From NCBI GenBank assembly GCA_020698575.1, contig CM036239.1:9199263-9263262 (forward strand): a DNA stretch of 64,000 nucleotides. The letters run 5' to 3'. The stretch is from Bostrychus sinensis. Lineage: Eukaryota > Chordata > Actinopteri > Gobiiformes > Eleotridae. The position numbers and the translations under genes are program-made. Below the pieces are notes generated by a model. The model saw nothing but the letters and a program-made list of their open reading frames with translations. It did not search any database and was not told the DNA's origin. This document shows positions 49,401-58,400 of the stretch, in pieces (positions within the stretch are counted from its first letter, which is position 1; every line of letters begins with the position of its first letter).

Positions 49401-52400
49401 TACTACACAGATGCAGAAACAAAAGATCAGATTATTACATAATATTACTTAAAATGGGTCTCCAACTACACAAATTACCATGTTTTCATTAACAAAACAT
49501 CACAATCAATCTCGCTGTGAGTGAAAATTGGCAGTTACTAAACTATAGGTCTGTGCTGTGTTATAATTCATTTTAGACATTTTCAGTCTCACAGAATTTA
49601 ATACTACTCTGTTTTATCTTGTCATCAGTAGTTAGCTAATGCTAATTGTTGATAGCATTTAATATTTCTTCTTTACTTTCCTGGATAACTGTGAATAAAT
49701 TGTTCATAAAAGAATTTGTTTCCTTTGTCCAGCTTATTTGTGGGTGTCTTTGCCTATACCTTTGTCAGAGGAAATGGTCCGAGCTGGAGACAAAACACCA
49801 AAGTAAATTTATTATACTAACAACACCACATGATACATTTGACATCACATTTTTCTTACTTTATTTAAATTGAGCCCCTGTGAGTCCGCCACACAGTTCC
49901 GATGGAAGTACAATATGAAACAATAAATACACTAAAGTAAATCATGTCAACCAGCAGCGGGTCACACTCTGTACAGATTTGTAAATCAATGTTTGTGAAG
50001 TGAGGAGTGGAGTACAGAGGGCCTCACTTTTCAAGACACACAGATCACAAACTGTATGTGATTTGACAAAGCAATATTTTGCCTTTATATGGACAAGTCC
50101 TAAATATATCCAAAACATGGATTTGTGACCTAGAACAGGTAGAGTACCACAGTATATTTTCTCTGGGGAGATTTTAACACTTGAAGTCACATGCAATACC
50201 GTAGGTGAAGAACTAACCTCTTAACTATGGGGAAAACTTGCAACTGTTGTATTTTTGAGCGGATACTGGTACACTACAGTAGACAGCTATCTTTTAGGTA
50301 TCAACAAATAAATGCGCGCTCGTAACCATCATTCATTTATTATTTGGATTGGACATTTATTATAGCATTGGCCCCACCAGGCCAGAGTTTACTTCACTAA
50401 AGTGACACAAATTACCTGTATAAACAACAAAAGTCTGGAAGCTCTATTAACTGTCTTCAGCAGAAAACAGCTGTAAGTTCAGCTGTAACTTCTGTACTAC
50501 ATGTGATTTGAGATGACATTTTGAGTAAAACATGTTACACATAACTTGCAACTTTATGTTTTTGTCCATCTGACACAGAGCATCTTAATCTAAAATAACA
50601 GAATAACAGGGTTTAGAGTCACAGACTGAATCATCCTCTACCACTCACTCACCTTCTTGACTTTTTCAGCGACTTCATTTCAAATTCCCAGTGCGCACTT
50701 TTCTCTCGCCTCAGCTCTTTGCAGTGCAATTACCATACACCTGGGTCTCCTTGCTTTCTGCCCAACAGCCGCTTCTCAATCTCAGCTTAAGTGTCTGCGC
50801 CGTAGAGTAACACGGTGCACATTAAAAGCTCGCAGTTCACTTTTAGGCCAACACAGAGAGAAATGTGGTTTTTAAACAAGCTTCCCTTATGGTTTCCTGG
50901 GATTTCCTTCAATCTGTGCATGTATGTGCTGTGGTATTGTGAGTTGTGAGCCACATCGGTGATCCAGTTTGACAAAAAACTGTGCTTAATTAGACCATTT
51001 TTATAGGAACTACTCAGAGGGTGACCTATTAGCATACAGTACTAGGTGGTCCACAGTTCTAATTATATACAACCAAAATATATTCCAAATTGCTCTTGAG
51101 TTTTGATTTTCGTAGGAAGTGCTTGTGCTGCGAGAGTGCCCTTAAAAGAGCAGAAGAAGGATGAAATAATGGGCAGGTCCGTAATAACAATAATTAGCCT
51201 CCATCTAACGGGCGTCTTAAGGAGGAGGACAAGTAATTGATGGCCCAGGATCAGCCTTTTCCTCTATTGTCATCCTGTTTACCATGCCTAATTATGGCTC
51301 ACAGAGGGAGATGTGGGTATTACCATTAACCAATGTATAATCAGAAATAATTCTTTTCATTGGCCCTTAGTGAAACATCCTCTAATGTCCCCTCATGCTG
51401 TGCTCTCACCCAGACTCTAAAAAACATGCTGTATATAAAAATACTTTTCCACATGGTGATGCTGGTGATGTATGGAGCAGCATGCTCTTTAGCTGTCTTC
51501 TCAGACTAATTTCAGGCTTGTTACAGACAGGTCACTCCTTTCTCTGCGTCTTTTCCAATACATGGTTACGTGTGTGTTCTTGAGCAGTGCACAATCACAT
51601 CTCAAGGCAACTTAAAAGTCTGGTGGGTGGTGCGTTAGTCCATTTTGCAAAAGAAGTGTGTGATAAAAGCCAACTGCTGTAGCAGCAGTAGCTCCTGAGT
51701 CAACACATCTCTCAACCTCCCACTATTGTATCATGTTATCTACTGCTTTCAGCCGCTAACACTCGCAGTTATTGTCTGGATAAACTGGTACATTTACAGT
51801 GTTCCAGGTAGTCTTGTTTCCCTAGCACGCTGCAACATTAAAGGTGAGTCACACTTATAAGCATACCAACACAAAAGCTATGTGTCTAGAGCAGTAAGTG
51901 CTCAGCCCGTGCTTCTGTGCATCTCTGCCCTTGTGTCACAGGGACGTGAGGTGGTACATAACCGGGTTAAAGGACCCTATGGGAGCACATCAAAGCACAA
52001 AGCTGTGTGACGGTGATAATGAAGCACCAAAGTACTGATCTGCTTCTTTCTGAGCTGCAGGCGTTATTTGTTTTTGTCCTTTGGAAACTTGACTTTCTTT
52101 AAATTCACTAAAGCACAAGCATTTTTATGATGCAAAGCCCTTAGAGAAGCAACTAATTAAAATCAAATTAAGAAATACAGAATACAGCTTGTTGGTGTGT
52201 CTAACTTTTTCAGATTTAGCTTGAACTTGATCTATTTCAAAGATTCAGGTAATGAGCTGTAGAACTGTTGCAGAGGGATTTCTAAGCCTTTACATAATTA
52301 AGATATATGTCACACAACTAAGACTGTGGCACCTTAACAGTTCTCTTTCAGGTTTCAGGGGTACACCGTAGCCTTTTGCCAAAAAAAAAAAAAAAAAAAA

Positions 52401-55400
52401 GCAAGTAATTATTAAGAGTGTGGAATAAATAGATGGTTTATAATTGAGCAAATGCTGTATCTCTGCTCAACAATGCAGTTGATTTGAATTCATCTACAAT
52501 GCTTCTCTAAAGCTTTTCTGAACACATATGTGAAGAGGAGCTCTTGCATCACGAGCACCGCTATTCACCCATAAAATGGGAGAGATTACATCCGTCTGGG
52601 ATGAGGCGGTAAAATGGGCCGGATATGAGGTACACTGAGCCTCCCAGAACTCAATAATGCCAAACCCTCATCTGCTGGCCACAAAGATAAGAGGTGCCTG
52701 GATAGCAGCGATGTGGTGCCACAGGTGTCTTCTCTTTTCTGCTCTTTCAGCTTTAGAAGTGGTTATCTTGCATAATTCCATTCAGCTGTTGCATTATATT
52801 TATTCAGAGCCACTTAGCAACACAAGGGGATGCCTGATACATGCTGCTACTGTGCTGCTGCATTCGTTGCATGTGTTTGTTTCAGAAAGTTTATCTTAAT
52901 TCTATTCACATGGAAATGTCTCATTACACATTTTTTGTAAAGACTTCAATAGGCAGTCAGTTCAATTCAATGTTATTTATATAGCCCAGTATCACAACAA
53001 CAGTGGCCTCAAAGGGATTTACAGGAATAAATACCATCAAACATAAATAATATCTAAACTAAAACAGTCCCTGGACATCTCTTGTCCTCAGACCCCTCTT
53101 CTTGGTAAGAGAAACCTCCCAAAAAAGAAGAAACCTCATGGAGAACCACATTTAAGGAGAGATTCACTCCCAGGACGGACAGGCTAAAGATGTTTCCAGG
53201 ACTGTTAAATAAAGTCCATTTGGTTATATACATAGTAGTACAAGTCTGTAAGGATGCAGCCGCCAGGCATCGGAAAAAGCACTCACAGAGGGACAACTAG
53301 TGTTAAACTGATTAGAGATAAAACCTAATGTCCTATATTAATGTTAGTGATAGTGGAAAAGCAGATAGAGCCAGAGCATAGAGGCTCAGTGCACCATACT
53401 TCCCTCAGCATGTAGTTCTTAAAGCAGCTCAGCTTCAACTGTGGAGTTAACCCTTTTTCTAGCTTTCTCAAAGAGGAGGAGGTTTTAAGCCAAACCTTAA
53501 ATTTAGAGACTGTATCTGCCTCTCTAACATGAACTGAAAGTTGATTCCATAAAACTGGAGCTTTGTAACTAAAAACTATGCCTCCAACTGTAGAGCTTTT
53601 AGAAACTGCAGGATGGGGCTATACCAATGTCTTGTATTTGACTGGAAGCCAGTGAAGCAAAGCTAACACAGGAGTAATGTGTTCTCTTCTGTTTAGTTCC
53701 TGTTATTAATCTTGCTGCTGCATTTTGTAAGAAACCTTTCGAAGAGCTTTTAGGGCATGCTGCCAGTAGAGAGTTATTTATTTGACCTTTATTTAACCAG
53801 GAAAGTCCCACTGAGATTCATAATCTCTCCTATAGGGGAATCCTGGCTCCTGTGGGACCTATTGTACATATTTTTAGTGGTAGGGGAAACTGGAGCACCT
53901 GGAGAAAACCTACAGACACAGGGAGAACATGCAAACTCCACAGAAAGGCCCCACCCGGTCTGGAAATCAAACCTGGAACCTTCTTGCTGTGAGGCAGGAG
54001 GGTTAACCACTATGCCACCATGCTGCCCAATAATAGAGCCTAGATGTAATAAATGTAAAAAGTTTTTCAACATCATAAAAACTTCCCTGCAAAAGAGATA
54101 GTTACTCTCAGTGGGACATTCCTGGTTAAAAATGGTTATATCCCTAATTCTGGCTATGTTGTGCAAGCGAAGGAATGCTGCTTTTACAGGCTTGGTTTAT
54201 ATAAGTTTTAAATGATAAACCTGGGTCAAATAAAACTCATAACTCATAGGGAGGCTATCAGACAGAGCATCTGTCATCTGATTTTTGGGGCCTAGTATAA
54301 TGACATCTGTTTTTTCAAAGTTTAGGAGAATGGTCTTGGTCTTTATGTCTCTTACACAGGTGCTAAGTTTCTCTATGTGATCATTCTAATCAGGTTTATT
54401 CGATAAATACAACTGTGTTCCATCTGCATAACAGTGAAATTTAATACAGCGTCAGTAATTAGGTAAAGCTTGTTTTTGACTTTTGGCTTTTTAGCCTTAA
54501 CTTGAAACTGTCACCTATAAGAAGACTAAACTGTGAAGTTTGCACAAGTGAAGAATATTTCAGATTATATTTTTTATCACAACATTGGTTGGCCATAATA
54601 AGTGTCTTTTTTACCCCAAGAAAGATTTTTTTTCTTCTGTAAAGACTACATATTCATTCCTTATCACACCCAGTCTTTCTTACTGTTTAGACACATTTTG
54701 ACTAAGATTCTACAGTAATCAGTGTTTCAGTTGTTTTGGTATAGAATTAAATTTACTGGATTTGTTTATCCATATTGTTTTTTACTGGGAAAATATGCTT
54801 AGTGCTTGGACTTCGGTAACGTTTTTTTCACCAGTATGTGACCTATTGACAGTCTTTGTTGCAGTATATCTAGTATTTAGTTTTTCAGCATGAAGTTGAA
54901 GAAAATGGCTTTTTAATAGTTAGGAGAGCAGTTCTGATTATTCCTAGTGTTAGAATTTGTTGGGAGTGAAACTTTGATGCTGTGTGTGTGAATTCTGCCT
55001 CGTCACAATACTCCCTGAAACTGTTAAGCACTAAGAAAACATCAAGACAGAAGAAAATTAGGCTTCCCTAATCACAATTTTAAAGCAACAATTGGATTTG
55101 GCATCTGGCCTGTTGTTACTGTGCCTTACAGATACACACAGTACAATCAGTCAAGCCAATTTGAAGAAGCTAAGCAAATCAGCGAAAGTAGTGTCCCGTC
55201 ACAAACTGAATCACTGGGTGGTTGGCTGTTTTCAGACTCGAACACTTTACCTGATTGCCTCAGAGTGGTTAAGGATGGGCTAACAGGCCACTATGTGCCA
55301 CTTTAGATGGCCTGGACAGATGGAAAACGAGGCTCTTGTATGAATTGGCTGAGTGATGTAAACACAGAAAGCACATAAAGGAGAACGTGCCTGCCTGATA

Positions 55401-58400
55401 TAACAATAAAATGAACTGTGTTTTTTTTTTTTCCTGCGCAGATCCATACGTGAAGATCCACCTGATGCAAAATGGCAAAAGGCTGAAGAAGAAGAAGACG
55501 ACAATCAAGAAGAACACCCTTAACCCTTACTACAACGAGTCTTTCAGCTTTGAAGTCCCGTTTGAACAAATCCAGGTGTGTGGCCCTTTCACAAATCAAA
55601 TGGCTTCAGAGATTATAATCTTCCTAAATGTTTTATAAACCTGAGACACACAGAGACAAAAAAGTAAAATATTTTATTTTTTCAGTATTGATAAAATGAT
55701 ATTCTGAGGTGGAAGAAGTACTCAAAACCTGCACTTGAAAAAAAGCATTATTTATTTACTATACTGTATTGTACTATTTGAGTACTAGCCAAAGCAAGGC
55801 GAGTTTATTTGTACAGCACAATTCATACACAGAGTAATTCAAAGTGCTTTATAGGAAAAAAAAGACAAGGTAAAAGTATTTAGATAAGAATTACAATTAA
55901 AACAGTAAAATCAAATTTAAAAATTATAAATAAGAATCCATTTAAAATTAAATTAAAAGAGAAAAGTGCAGCGGAAACACTTTCAGTTGACATATGCTCA
56001 GCTAAAAGAACAGTTTTAAGTCTGGACTTGAACATTGTCAGAGTAGAGGTCTGGCTAACATCGTCAGGAAGACTGTTCCAGAGTTTAGCTGCATAAAACT
56101 GAAACACTGCTTCACCGAGTTTAGTCCTGACTCTGGGACCAGCAGAGACCTGTCCCTGAGGTTCTCAGAGTCCCAGATGGTTCATATGGGACCAACAGGT
56201 CAGAGATGTACTGTGGTGCAAAAACATGGAGAGACTTGTACACAAGCAGAGCTGTTTTACTAGTACTTGTACTACCACTACTACTACTACCACTGTGCCC
56301 AAACAAGTATCAAACCTATTCACCTTCTGATTCCAAACATGGGAACGGGAAAAAAGTATAATCATTTAGGGAACATAAAATTTTACTTGAGGATTTTTTT
56401 TTCCTCTAAACATAAATGTTGTTTTTTATTCATCTTTTATATTATCTCGTTACTGTCCTAGCTATATTGGCTCAACTCTTAATGGTTGTCATTGTAAGTT
56501 TGTAGAATCCATTTTAGTGGCAGAGTTAAATCTATTTCCGGGTTGGTTTCACACTCCAAGCATCAGTATCTTACCGTACTGCATACATGCTTTGGCTCTA
56601 ATAAAGAGAAAGTGATAGAAACAAATTATTTATTTTTTCAGTGCATTATGAAATGGCAATGAACAACATTATCTCCTCAGGCAAGACAGTAATCGAGTCA
56701 AATTGATTCAACCTGTCACAGCTCACAAATCACACTTTTTTTTTGTCCATAAGCCTCAGATTCAATTTAAACTGTGGTGATCCCAATCAACCTTCTCCAA
56801 ACGAGGCTCTTTTTCCCCATGCTAATTCAAATATGTTGTCTACATTAACACGTCTTATCACATCACTGCGCCCGAGGTCCAGCACTAAGTAATTATTAGT
56901 ACTTCAAAATGAATCATGAACTTTGAATCGATTAGTGGCGCTCGATAGTAAAAGCTGAAAGATGCTACAATGGGACGAGGGATCCCAAACCCGATTCAAA
57001 AGCAATCAATTACTTATTTAACACATTAAAGCGTCTTCATAATCGATAATACCTCTTTGGGTCTCGTGCAGCACTAAATCTAATTTTAAAAACACTCAAG
57101 TGCTCCAGGGATTTTTAATTAACAAACTCATTATGTGTTTTAGAGAACTAATGCTGTTTAATTTCTTCATCAGTTTGCTTGCAGATATTTTCCATTCCTT
57201 ATAAAAAAGTGCAACGAATCTTTTTTTATCAGCGCAACCAAGATGTTTCATTTATTTAAACCTGATCAGCGGACTTCAGTAATTAATCCAAGAGATTTTT
57301 ATTTATACAAATCACATGCATGCAGTTCAGAAGCCTCCAGAAAAGCAATTTAAGCATAATTTTTTTCTTAGCTTATGCCCAGCTATTCATTCATTCATTC
57401 ATTCATTCTTATGCTATTGGGGGTTGTTGGTAAGGCACACTGACAAACAACTAATTACTCACTTATTAATTCATTTTTATTTAATTTAAAGTCAAACAGC
57501 TTAAGTTAAATGTAGGAAATCCTAAAGGTGAAGCTAAGGTTTGTTAATTCACTGATTTTATTTTATGAATATTTGCATAAAAAGGGAACTAAATTGCAAT
57601 TAGTATTAAGTGCCACTTGATGGAGTCATTTCAAGGTGAGCTGTTCCTTTAAAAATCCTCCCCAGTGATTGGCTTTGGGGAACTCAGTATTTTCCTCACA
57701 TTGTCATGCACTGGAGCCACACTGCTTCAAAGTATCGGCTGAGCAAAAGTTAATCAGAATTGCTTGTGTGCTGATTTATATTCTTCAGCCAGAAGTTAGT
57801 GCCCAGGTCACCCACTTTTACAGTGTCCTTTTTGAATAAACACGTGCTGAGTCCAAGACCTGTGCATAACCAATGATTCTGACACTGTTTGACACGGAAA
57901 TTAATCCAAATCTAATCACTGAAGTATAATAAAAAGATGTTGCTACTTTTTCTACTGCTTTTTCCATCCAATAAATTCATTTTAGTTCTGTGATCTTTTT
58001 CAGGGTCCAGTTTTCCATAAGTATATTTCAACTTTGCTAAGCAGGTTGTGTTTTTGTCAGGAGCGGAAGAAGTACTCAATTTTAAGTAAAAGTGCAGATA
58101 AAGGAGCAAATATTTACCCAAGTAAAAGTAGAAATATCACCTTAAAATTTCTACTTAAGTAAAAATATAAAAGTACTTACTTTTAAATGTACTTGCAAGT
58201 AAAAAAGTAAAAGCATTTCACACAAACTCGACAACTCATGAATGCGTTAAATGTGAGGGTTTTTGATGAAATAAACAAACTGATGGAATAGAAGAGACTG
58301 AATCTGTTGCTGAGGTCTTTTGTTTTTATTAATTGGATGTTTTTAATGAGTACTAATTTTCTGCATCTGTTATATTTAAGTACTGTGTGAGGGCATGACA

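Larger units (their letters stand above)
47142..55441 (+). other. syt1: syt1 intron between coding exons 6 and 7 (8.3 kb)
   Basis: Phase 1 intron. Contains a SINE-like repeat at 48212, an L1-type ORF1 relic at 48355-49018 (minus), an A-tract at 52381-52400 and an L2-like LINE at 52961-54460 (minus) that itself holds a SINE-like insert. The interval 49100-52950 has no repeat or gene that I recognise; 51110-51380 looks unusually repeat-poor and homeobox-motif rich. Confidence 0.85.
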
